NCBI GenBank assembly: GCA_002794775.1
Contig: NBAY01000097.1
Coordinates: 55,937-119,936 of the forward strand
Length of the DNA: 64,000 nt
From: Porodaedalea pini
Lineage: Eukaryota; Basidiomycota; Agaricomycetes; Hymenochaetales; Hymenochaetaceae
Reading direction: 5' to 3'
This document shows positions 1 to 10,089 of this stretch, piece after piece. Both the position numbers and the translations under genes were made by a program. Each line of letters starts with the position of its first letter. The first letter of the stretch is position 1. The notes under the pieces are model-generated. The model was not told the DNA's origin. It saw nothing but the letters and a program-made list of their open reading frames with translations, and ran no database searches.

Positions 1-611
1 ACTGATACAGTCTGAATATGATGTGTCTTGCATCATCTGAGAGTGCCTTGCCTGAAACCATCATGGAATGACCTGAGAGGAGGAGGAAGTAGAGTGTTGG
101 CTTTTGTGTTTGCATGGCAGTGGCTTGGCTAACATGTGCTCACATGCTCACAGGTGTTGGTAGTATGCACAGAAATTTGAGTGTAGCAGTCAAAGCACAA
201 AGTGAATGGACAGGAAACTTGCAGGGAAGATGGCTTATGTGTCTGATAATTACACAAAAAGAATCATAATCTTAGCAGTCTTCTTGCCTGTGCTGCAAGA
301 CCTGTTGTGAGAAGAGGAAGGTGGAAAGAGCTCAAAGTGAAACACAAACCTTGCTGCTGCACCATGAATACTGCATGGATTGGCTTCAGACTTGCAGGAG
401 CTGTTGGTATAGTCATATGCTTAATTTACAGTCATGGGAAAGAATTTTATAGGTAGATGTAGAGGAGCCATAATTTTTGAATCTCAGTGGAAATGTATGA
501 GAGAACAGACTGGCTGCACTTGTTTGATCTCCACCCACCTACACAGTCAATGTATTGCTCCCTATTTTACATATTTCTGCTTCTGAGAACCATGCCTATT
601 TTTTGAGTACT
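1..611. other. AT-rich sequence with no gene seen
   Basis: No supportable reading frame or known repeat was recognised. The stretch ends at the TA target of the TIR element that starts at 614. Confidence 0.4.
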
Positions 612-613
612 TA

Positions 614-1127
614 CTGCCCTTTTCAGAAGTATTGTCGCACATCAAATTCATGTGGTTTTGACGCGTCTTGTGGCATAACTGCAGAAATTCAAGTAAATGA
701 CGATTTACTGTGTCAATTCCTCACAATAAATGTTCACTAAGCACTCAAAAAATTGTACTTGCTCATCTGAATCCGAATCTGTAAAAATATCTGGGGTTAG
801 ATGAATTTTTTTGTCAAAATAAGTCAAACAATGTTGACCAGCCCTGTTTCTACACCTCACTCTCACTAATGCAAAAATCATACCCCTTTCCTCTCATCCC
901 ATAAAGTTTTTTTCTCCACCTGTAAATTAGGTTTAGATGTATGGCAATCCCATGCATAAGTTTGGTGTCATTCTGTGCACTATTTGTGGTGTAATGGGGA
1001 TGTTTCTGTTCTTTGGACACCTGCTCTCACCTGGTTTTGGACAGTCCATTTCATACAGCTCTGCCAATTTGACAAGTAAAAATACAAAACTTCTTGCATT
1101 ACATAGACAATCCTATCTACTACAGCC
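614..1127 (+). repeat. Left 514-bp terminal inverted repeat
   Basis: This is the inverse of 5219-5732 with only scattered mismatches, and it is homologous to 27788-28301. The small open frame inside it (937-1161), which recurs in every copy of the repeat, is a consequence of DNA conservation and not a gene. Confidence 0.85.
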
Positions 1128-2325
1128 TTGGTTATTTAGGGGCCCCTCCACCTTGATTTGACACTGTAGTAGTGATTTATTTTTGACCTGCATGCCATAG
1201 CACCATGCACCGTCTGCACATCTGAAGTACAGAAGTTGGGAACAACATTTTGCTTTATAAGTACTACTCCATCTCAAGAAGAGATGGCCACAGATATCTC
1301 ACCAGCATACCAGGTGAGCATATTGGCTGCATCAACACCACATGGTGTGACAGTGGAGACAGCGATATGCTGTTCCTGTGGTACAGGTAAGCCAGCCTTG
1401 CGAGCATCTGGAATCCCAGCACAGGATCCACCATTGCTGCAGCTGCTGCAGATGATGGCTGAGGTGCATACGGTGACTGTGGGACATCTGCACGATGTGC
1501 ATACTCCTGGCGCATTGGCATGATAGGCAGTGTGCCGTACCCATACATTCCCGCCACTGCTGATGCCGATGATTGTCTAGTCATTAGGTGCCCATTCAGC
1601 AACTTTGTCCACTCCCGTTCACGCTTGGCATGCACCTGTTCATATGAAGGCCGCACAGACAGGGTGTGGCTCAACTGGCGCAAGCTGCAGGGCAAGGGCA
1701 AATGTGCCTGCACCTGCGTCACTGTTGCCATCCCCATACCCACACCAGCACTGTCATCAACGTGAAGCATGTCACTCCGCTCGAGCAGGTGGTGCACCTG
1801 CGCTGGGTGCGGCATCCAAATCTGTCTTTGCTCCCTGTCTCACAAACTCTGACATCTGTCGAGTGGCCTGTTGAACTCATCGGCACTTGCACTCGAGCTG
1901 CTCGATGACTCTGATGAGGACAAGTCATCTGGCAGTGGCCGCTCCCATTCTTGGTATGAACTTTGACGCTGGCATTGGCACCATTGTTGGGATTGCTGTT
2001 GGGATTGTTGCTGGGATTGATAATACTGACGCATGTCCCCTGGCTCCTCCATGATCTCGGATATCCCAAACCCTGCAAAACTTGCATTCTGGTTCTGGCT
2101 TGTTGCTATAGCCATCGCTGGCGGGCCATGCATTGGTCAGGCACAGATGCGTGTCTTAAAGCCTCGTCTCGTTCTTGCCCTCACTCATGCACGAAATGCG
2201 CTGCAGACTCTGGGCGGACACCATACTCCTGCTGCTTGCCATAGTTGTCCACAGGCGCAGAGCGATGGGACTGTGATCATGACTTTGCACTTGCTTTCCC
2301 CTTTGCCTCACGGTCCCGATCATGC

Positions 2326-4325
2326 TGAAAGGTGGTGGTACGGTCTACAGGCAGACTTGGACCTGGTTGAGTTTGGCCACTGGGGGTTCACTCTAATATG
2401 TCTGATGGAGGGGATAGTGTCAGGAATTGTAGGGAAGTGTAGGGGAATACTCAGGACTAGGTGTCAACTCGGGGACACGAGTACAAAGGATGACCGGCAA
2501 AATGTGCCTAAATGCAGTTGGAGAACAAAGAGCGACTATGATCTTGACAACCCGGGCTTGGAAACTCGCCAGTGAAGACAGTAATCGAAACGATTCGTCG
2601 AGAAGATTCTGAATCTGAAAAGATCTCGAGATGCAGTGCAGAATTGACGGAGATATGGCAGTTGCACTGGTTGCGGCTAGTGGAACGCACAGAACTCCTG
2701 GAACCAAAAAGCTATTTTTGTAGCTCTATGACGCAGGCTTGGAATCGTGCAAGACAAGACAGTATTCGAAAGCGATTTTAGATGAGATTACGAATCTGAA
2801 GAGAGCTCGAGAAACGGTTAAGAACTGAGGGAGATATAGCAAAAGCAAGATTTGGCCAAAAATGGGACTCGAGACGGAACGGACGGAATGGATGGAACGA
2901 CACTGAACGGCAACAGAGACGAGAACTAAAGACTGGGACTGACTCGGGGAACTAAACTTCTATTTTTAAGACATTTACATGAGTGTTTAAATAACCAACA
3001 GAGGGTTGAGCCTCTGAGCGGCGTACAAAGGACACAAAGACAGACTAGAGGCTCTAGCCAAACAAAACCAAACAGCCGGAACTCGGAGCCGGAACTCGAG
3101 AACATGAGTAAGTAAGCTTTGGGAGGCTCGGAACAATACCAGATGTGACCCAAAATGGACTTCGGTGGCTCACCAGTGCAGAACCAAGCTGTATGCATCG
3201 AGTTAATCCTGCCAAACACTGAAACTGTCCTGAAATGCATCGGGGATACTTGTAAGACTGTCCTGAGTCGAGTCGAACCTAATAGAGCCAATTCTGAGGC
3301 TAGCAGTGTGGAGATCCCGATGCCGCTAGCCTCAGAATTGGCTCTATTAGGTTCGACTCAACTCAGGACAGTCTTACAAGTATCCCTGACGCATTTCAGG
3401 ACAGTTTCAGTGTTTGGCAGGATTAACTCGATGCATACAGCTTGGTTCTGCACCGGTGAGCTACCGAAGTCCGTTTTGGGTCACATCTGGTATTGTTCCA
3501 AGCCTCCCAAAGCTTAATTACTCATGTTCTCAAGTTACGGCTCCGAGTTCCGGCTATTTGGTGTTGTTTGGCTAGAGCCTCCGGTCTGTCTTTGTGTCCT
3601 TTGTACGCCGCTCAGAGGCTCAACCCTCTGTTGGTTATTTAAACACTCATGTAAATGTCTCAAAAAAGGGGAAGTTTGTTTGCCCTGAGTCAGTCCCAGT
3701 CTTTAGTTCTTGTCTCCGTCACCGTTCAGTATCGTTCCATCCATTCCGTCCGTTCCGTCTTGAGTCCCGTTTTTGGCCAAATCTTGCTTTCGCTATATCG
3801 CTCTCAATTCTTAACCGTTTCTCGAGCTCTCTTCAGATTCTTAACCTCGTCGGAAATCGCTTTCGGACACTGTCTTTTCTTGCACGATTCCGAGCCCGCG
3901 TCGTAGAGCTACAAAAATAGCTTTTGGTTCCGGGAGTTCCGTGCGTTCCACTAGCCGCAACCAGTGCAACTGCCATATCTCCGTCAATTCTGCACTGCAT
4001 CTCGAGATCTTTTCAGATTCAGAATCTTCTCGACGAATCGTTTCGATTACTGTCTTCACTGGCAAGTTTCCAAGCCCGGGTTGTCAAGATCATAGTCACT
4101 CTTTGTTCTCTGACCACATTTAGGCACGTTTTGCCGGTCATCCTTTGTACTCACGTCCTTGAGTCAACACCTAGCCCCGAGTATTCCCCTACACTTCCCT
4201 ACACTTCCTGACACTATCCCCTCCATCAGACACATTAGAGTGAACCCCCAGTGGCCGAACTCAACCAGGTCCAAGTCTGCCAGTAGACCGTACAGTCACC
4301 TTTCAGTGGCATCGGGATCTCCACA
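2326..4325 (-). mobile_element. Solo LTR (999-bp family), minus strand, interrupted
   Basis: Read on the minus strand, this LTR starts TGTGGAGATCCC at 4325 and ends CCTTTCA at 2326. It is split by a plus-strand LTR of the same family inserted 20 bp from its 5' end: 20 bp lie at 4306-4325 and 979 bp at 2326-3304, which sum to 999. The flanking 4-mers are ATGC (2322-2325) and ACGC (4326-4329), compatible with a 4-bp target duplication in which one CG has become TG. No internal retrotransposon sequence is present. Confidence 0.75.
3307..4305 (+). mobile_element. Solo LTR (999-bp family), plus strand, nested in the minus copy
   Basis: The LTR runs from TGTGGAGATCCC to CCTTTCA. The flanks are GCAG (3303-3306) and GTGG (4306-4309). 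Both derive from GCGG, the sequence expected at this point of the interrupted LTR, by single CpG transitions on opposite strands. A TATTTAAA box sits near 3637. Short open frames inside are shadows. Confidence 0.8.
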
Positions 4326-5218
4326 ACGCTCAGACGACCCAGCACATTGCGTGCCATCAATCCACACACATGGTCCATGCTACTGCATTCTTTCTTCTGT
4401 TCTTTCGTTGCTTCTTTTGCCTTCTCCTTCACAGGCCATGCAGCTGTCAGGAAGATATACTCTCCTCTCTGTCCTCTCCCCCCTCTTTGTCCTCTTCCCC
4501 CTCCTCTTCATCGTCATCGTCATCGTCATTGTCGTCCGCAGGATACCGATAATCATACTGTTCACTCATTCTTCTCAGGATTGGTTGCGCTGCCCATGCC
4601 ATCCCCATCACAAGTGCGTCTACAGGGAGCGTCCTCGCACACTGCATCCCCCGAGCTTGCACATGCCCCAGGCCCATCATCACTGCACTCACATGCCAGC
4701 GATGTGCAGCCCCAGGGAGTGTCTGTGCATGGCTTGCCATTGCCATCATCTGCACAGCTGAGGCTGAGGTGGAAGAGTAGTGATCAGTGGATTCAACAGG
4801 TACACTCACCTGCCTGCCGTATGCATGAGACAGTGGGCAATGATACCTCGCAGCATGGCTGCCGCTGCTGTTGGATGTCTGGCCTGGCATCTCCACCTCT
4901 GGATAGGCAGTATACTGTGCACCACCTGCAGCATCTCATTTGTGGTGCCAAGGCCGGGCGGGGCTCAGTGCACGTGTGTTTGGGTGCAATTTGGGCGGGG
5001 CGAGCGTTGCTTTCGTGCTTGATTTCAGTGGGTACGAGTTTCGGTGGGTGACGTCTGACATGTGTGAATACAAGGACAATGAGGGCATGCGGGACATGCC
5101 GGCATTCACACTAATGCTCTCCTTTATTCCCAACTCAGCTCTACATTCCATGAATTTTAAAAGAAGAAAAAAAAGGAAATTCATGAATAAGTCTTTATTC
5201 ACACCACACTATATATCA

Positions 5219-5732
5219 GGCTGTAGTAGATAGGATTGTCTATGTAATGCAAGAAGTTTTGTATTTTTACCTGTCAAATTGGCAGAGCTGTATGAAATGG
5301 ACTGTCCAAAACCAGGTGAGAGCAGGTGTCCAAAGAACAGAAACATCCCCATTACACCACAAATAGTGCACAGAATGACACCAAACTTATGCATGGGATT
5401 GCCATACATCTAAACCTAATTTACAGGTGGAGAAAAAAACTTTATGGGATGAGAGGAAAGGGGTATGATTTTTGCATTAGTGAGAGTGAGGTGTAGAAAC
5501 AGGGCTGGTCAACATTGTTTGACTTATTTTGACAAAAACATTCATCTAACCCCAGATATTTTTACAGATTCGGATTTGGATGAGCAAGTACAATTTTTTG
5601 AGTGCTTAGTGAACATGTATTGTGAGGAATTGACACAGTAAATCGTCATTTACTCGAATTTCTGCAGTTATGCCACAAGACGCGTCAAAACCACATGAAT
5701 TTGATGTGCGACAATACTTCTGAAAAGGGCAG
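5219..5732 (-). repeat. Right 514-bp terminal inverted repeat
   Basis: This is the inverted partner of 614-1127. It has the same length as its partner and is followed by TA. It ends with the GGGCAG terminus shared with 42712. Confidence 0.85.
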
Positions 5733-5734
5733 TA

Positions 5735-6093
5735 ATGAGCAGGTACTGTGCAGAATTTACAGAGAAAATCAACATTTATTCTGTTTTTTGATGTTTTGGC
5801 TCAGACACAGCTCATTTTACATGAAATGCATGTGTCGCAGGACTTATGAAAATGGCTGTAATTGTAAGCTTGTACAAGTACTTTATGCACTTTATAATTA
5901 ATTATATGCACAATAAAATTATTTGGATTTGAATACATCTGCACAGAAGGGCATGATGAGTCTTAAGCAACAATATTTTTATTATGATCACACAAGGGTG
6001 AGGCTTAGTAGTGACAGGCACCTGCTCCTCATAGACACAAAATACAAAGTTATGCTTTATGATCAACAAGAAATGATCAGACATTGAGATGTG
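5735..6093. other. AT-rich spacer with no gene seen
   Basis: This spacer between the TIR element and the HMG-box relic has no supported coding, RNA or repeat feature. Confidence 0.4.
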
Positions 6094-7215
6094 CTACAAT
6101 GAAAAGCAGAAAAAACACACCTGCATCTTGCTGCTAGTAGTTGAGAAACCAGGGACCTGCCCTGGCATACCATAGCTCATGGACTGCAGATGTGAGTTCA
6201 GGAACTGGAAACCATTCATCCTACCAAATTCCCCTTGTCTTTGCTGGCCATGGCCATTCATCTGCATCTGCTGCTCACCTTCACTGCCCTCATGCATCGC
6301 AGACAAGCCAACCACCAAGCTACTGTTTGAACCAGGTGCCATCTTGAGCAGCCTCAGGATCTTGATTGTAGGAGGCACAGGCAGGTAGAGGTCAGCTGGC
6401 ATTGTCGGTGGCATCAGTGCACCCAGTGCACTCATTGAGTGATGGTTCTGTGGGGGGACAAAACTAAGCAGTCCAGGAACTAGGCTCAGGGTAGTCTGAG
6501 TTGGGATTTGCACAGAAAGCAAGTGTCTGTGTCCGTGCCCATGTCTACTGTGGTGCAAGTGTGAGTAGGAAGACATGTTGAGCAGGCCCGATTTGAGAGA
6601 GGCGTGTCAATCACAAGGCTCACTCCTGATCCAGAACCAGATGCACCAGAGAGCATGGGCATCGAGAGGCTCAGAAGGAGCAAGAACATCTGACCTTGAC
6701 CCTGGTGCTGCAATCCCTCTGATTCGCTCATATTGAAGTCTGCAAGATCTGCCATCTCAACTTTGTGCACGCTGCTGCACCTGCTGTTCACATAGCCATA
6801 TGGACCATAAGGAGACTCGTTGGTGGAGAGTGAGTTGAGCTCGCTGAAGTCCTCTGAGTTGGCAGTCAATGCAGATGAGGAGACACTCATGGTGCTGGTG
6901 GTGCTGGTGGTGGAGTGCAAGGAACTGTTGCAGGCATGCATGCCAGAACTGCGCACATGGCTGCTCGACTTGGTATGGTCACAATGTTCCTTCTTCCCAT
7001 CCTTCTCCTTCCTCACCTTCCCACCCACTGTTGACTCTGCTTTTCCCTTTTTCTCCTTGATAGTGTGTGTGGCCTGATAGACGTACCAAGTATATATCTT
7101 TTCATGCTCCCTCTTGCACTACTTTGCAAGGTCGTCCCAGTACTTGTGTTCCTCCATGGAGAGCAAGTGCCACTGCTGGAAGATTGTCTTGGACAGGTCA
7201 GCCTAGTGCTGGAGA
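6094..7215 (-). pseudogene. Degenerate HMG-box transcription-factor-like gene
   Basis: HMG-box proteins bind and bend DNA in the nucleus. On the minus strand from about 7215 to 7060, one frame reads like the second half of an HMG box: S-K-T-I-x-Q-Q-W, then L-S-M-E-E-H-K-Y-W, then K-R-E-H-E-K-I-Y. Two TAG codons interrupt it (7203-7205 and 7119-7121) in the same frame. That frame then continues open to 6486 through a lysine-rich and then S/T-rich tail. A further Q/M/G/H-rich segment, 6094-6576, is in another frame and could be a later exon ending at a donor near 6120. The first half of the box (usually R-P-P-N-A-F) was not found upstream. I infer a decayed, 5'-truncated gene. Confidence 0.55.
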
Positions 7216-8850
7216 AATTTTGTGGCAAAAAGAGTGCACATGATAGTGGTGGAAGCAAGCAAGGTATAACAATGTGTCACATCTTGACGTGTTTTCTAAG
7301 TCCAGGTCTGAATGAGATCCATATAGTTCATCTGTACTGGCCTTGCACTTGTATTTAAGCATAAATAGTTTAGTAGTATATTGAGATCCTTAAGCAAATT
7401 ATAAGAGAGAGGTCATGAGTTCAAGACCTGCAGCACTAAGAAAAAGAATGAAACCTGAGAAATTAAGAAATCTGAAATTTGAGAAATAGTTAAATTAGGA
7501 AATATTATAAAATAATAAAAGGAGCAAAAGAAAAGCAAAAAGCTACTTTTTCTATTTTCTTCTTGGTGTCCTAAGTAATTACATGTAATTGTAGGTCTGG
7601 TAATGTCTGACAAGAATCATGGAGGATTACAATCTCCATAAGTCTTGTGAGATTTGACAAGTCTTGTGGGTCTTGTAAGTGCCGACCAGAGAAATAGCAT
7701 GTAATATTACCCACAAGGCTTGCATATAATTTACATATTTCATTTCTTACAATTAAATGTATGCAAATGTAAGATTTGTCTCGTTTTCATGATGTGATGC
7801 AGATCTTAGAGTTTCAAAGTGACTGCACTGCATAACAGAGCAAATGAGGAAGGCATTGTTCATGCATAAGCACTGGTGGTTTGTCATCCTGTTCTCTGTC
7901 TAGTCTAAGCATCCACAATATCATGTTGGATAGCTAGGAACAGCATCTATCAATGGCGTGGCCTTGTCTCTGTGAAGAACTGTGACAGTCAGCCCATACC
8001 TCTTGTAGCAAAAGCAGCATTGATCGCTTTCTCAGTCATCAACGCTGGCATGGCATTGACTACATGGTCTTAGGCGTTTATATAGGAAATGGTGTGTTTG
8101 GCTGGCTATTTTGATGATAAGGGGCTTGATCATTCACAGTTTTCATTGAGATACACAAGATCTGTGCTATTCAATTGAGTTACTCTTTATGTGTACAATC
8201 ATTGGCTGATGAGCATCAGTACCTGTTGTTGAGCTCTCAAACAGACAAATGCTGTCATGCCGATACAACTGCTTCCGTTTTGTAGCTGCTGGGTTTTGAG
8301 ACCCATGGTGTTTACGCTATGGCCACGTGCTTGAAGGAAGACTGTGCAAAGACTTAACGAGAGCAAGGCCAGGAAAACCTATACTCGGTTCCAATAGGTT
8401 GAAATCATGTCAAATTTGTGGGGCTGCCATGATGTGTCTGAAGTTCTCTGAACTGAACTTGCTTTCATTTTGGGAAGCTGGAATAATTAAAATGAAACCT
8501 ACCTTCCCCAACTTCACCCTTAATGATCTTTGCTTTCCCCTTCATCTGTTTTAGCAGTTTTTTTTACCTTTGTTCTTGTCCCTCTTTGCAACAGAATCCT
8601 TGATGAGTGCTTCCAGCTTTCCAAAGTTGTCATCATCATCAAGAATATTATTTGTTGTTTTTGCCTTCTTTCTAGTCAAGCAGTGGTAGTCATGTCCACT
8701 TCATCATTGGAAAGCAAAATGCCACTTGATCTCATTAATATTTCTCTCTAAGACTCCCTAGTAGTGTATTTTCCCTTAAGTAGGGCCAAGCTTAAGAAGG
8801 TAGAGAGAATACTAGCAAGTTGTGGCACTCAACGGCACTGACTAGAACTA
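7216..8850. other. No gene seen; AT-rich intergenic sequence
   Basis: Only short, composition-driven open frames occur in this stretch. I see no domain, splice-consistent frame or clear repeat. Confidence 0.4.
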
Positions 8851-9190
8851 CAGGTGGTTCCGACAAGTGTTCGTCACCCCCATTTTCAGAATTGATTGAC
8901 ATACCCAAATGTGGAAGGTCAAGAAACGCATTGTCCATCTTGTCCTTCACACAAAACCAGGCCAGAATAGTATGCACAGTTCCCTGTTCCTCAAGTTTGC
9001 ATACACACTGTAAAAATGACAACATCTTGTGCACAGGCATTGAGGCAATGCAAAAAGTGCAATAAAAACAATAAGAACAACACAAATGACATGCTTGATG
9101 AAGGTTTTCATTGGCATGTTTACCTTCTGAATTTGGGCATGTCGATCAATTCCAAAAATGGGGGTGACGAACACTTTTTGGAACCACCTG
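8851..9190. mobile_element. MITE-like element with ~65-bp TIRs
   Basis: The ends CAGGTGGTTCC (8851-8861) and GGAACCACCTG (9180-9190) are perfect inverted repeats. The similarity continues for about 65 bp inward on each side. The left flank is TA and the right flank is TC, so a TA duplication is only half preserved. There is no coding capacity. A Tc1/mariner-type MITE is likely. Confidence 0.6.
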
Positions 9191-9191
9191 T

Positions 9192-9989
9192 CATGGCAGG
9201 AAAATCCAGGGTTTTCCATGAGGAAGGAGTATATCACAGAGCGTTTAGTAGGGCTCATATAATTTTGGCTGGAAAAGCCTTATATAGATTGTAAATTCTC
9301 AATCAATCAAATCTTGCAGAAATTATGCTTTATGTATCTAAAATTGATGGCCATCAAGAAAAGTACTTTTGAACTCAGTGTCTACAATCTACTTTGCCAA
9401 AGGACAAGAGAATTCTGGGATTCTGAATGACCATTGTCCATAAATAAAGAGAATGGCGGTTATTAGATTTAGAATCTGTAAAGTCTTGGACACAAAGGAA
9501 AGAGGCTGATTGGATTTAAAATCCACATAGACTCCTTGCATGAATGGAAGATCTCTCTTAGATTTGGGATCTATGGATCACATGATTAGCATATAATCAA
9601 CTCAGCATAGATCCCAAATTAAAGAGAGATCTTTCATTCATGCAAGGAGTCTATGTGGATTTTAAATCCAATGAGCCTCTGTCCTTTGTGTCCAAGACTT
9701 TACAGATTGTAGATCTAATAACCACCATTCTCTTTATTTATGGACAATGGACATTCAGAATCCCAGAATTATCTTATCCTTTGGCAAAGTAGATTGTAGA
9801 CACTGTGTTCAAAAGTACTTTTCTTGATGGCCATCAATTTTAGATACATAAAGCATAATTTCTGCACATTTTGATTGATTGAGAATTTACAATCCATGTA
9901 AGGCTTTTCCAGCCGAAATTATATGAGCCCCACTAAACACTCTGTGATATACTCCTTCTTCACGGAAAACCCCGGATTTTCCTGCCGTG
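9192..9989. mobile_element. Foldback element: two 384-bp arms, 30-nt loop
   Basis: The sequence from CATGGCAGG (9192) to CTATG (9575) is inverted at 9606-9989 with scattered substitutions. The arms have equal length and the central spacer is 30 nt. The element has no coding capacity. The target duplication is unclear: the left flank ends TGT and the right flank starts TGT. It lies only 100 bp upstream of the FunK1 start codon, so it probably overlaps that gene's promoter or leader. Confidence 0.7.
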
Positions 9990-10089
9990 TGTGGTAGAAG
10001 GCACGTGCAACTTTTAAATATAATTGGTTACCTAAGCAAGTGGCCGTGACTTAAGCTGGCTTTGGTTGCACACTCGTTTCGCCTCTACC

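Larger units (their letters stand above)
1264..4896 (-). pseudogene. Unrecognised low-complexity gene in the TIR element, split by LTRs
   Basis: I do not recognise this gene. Open minus-strand segments occur at 4447-4896, 1840-2133 and 1264-1815. The first contains a strongly acidic D/E tract, encoded by GTC/ATC-type repeats near 4505-4530. The later ones are rich in S, Q, H and M. Two solo LTRs occupy 2326-4325. If they and one copy of the 4-bp target duplication are ignored, the flanking sequence reads through a charged E-R-D-R-D-R-E stretch, so the insertion probably hit coding sequence. Exon boundaries are unresolved. It could be a captured host gene or a transposon accessory gene. The interior beyond 1321 is not shared with the element at 27788. 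Confidence 0.35.
614..5732. mobile_element. TIR DNA transposon with replaced interior (Tc1/mariner-type ends)
   Basis: The element begins CTGCCC and ends GGGCAG. It is flanked on both sides by TA (612-613 and 5733-5734), as expected for Tc1/mariner insertion. Its outer 514 bp are inverted copies of each other. They match the outer ends of the large element at 27788-42712, and on the left side the match continues to about 1321 (against about 28497). No transposase is left inside. The interior instead holds a minus-strand, histidine/glutamine/serine-rich gene that is broken by nested solo LTRs (2326-4325). I infer a non-autonomous family member with a different cargo, mobilised in trans. Without the LTR nest it would be about 3.1 kb. 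Confidence 0.75.

Noticed and set aside
937..1161. Small conserved open frame repeated at 937, 5209 (-), 28111 and 42201 (-)
   Set aside because: It lies wholly within the terminal inverted repeats. Its conservation is that of the DNA repeat, and it has no upstream gene signals.
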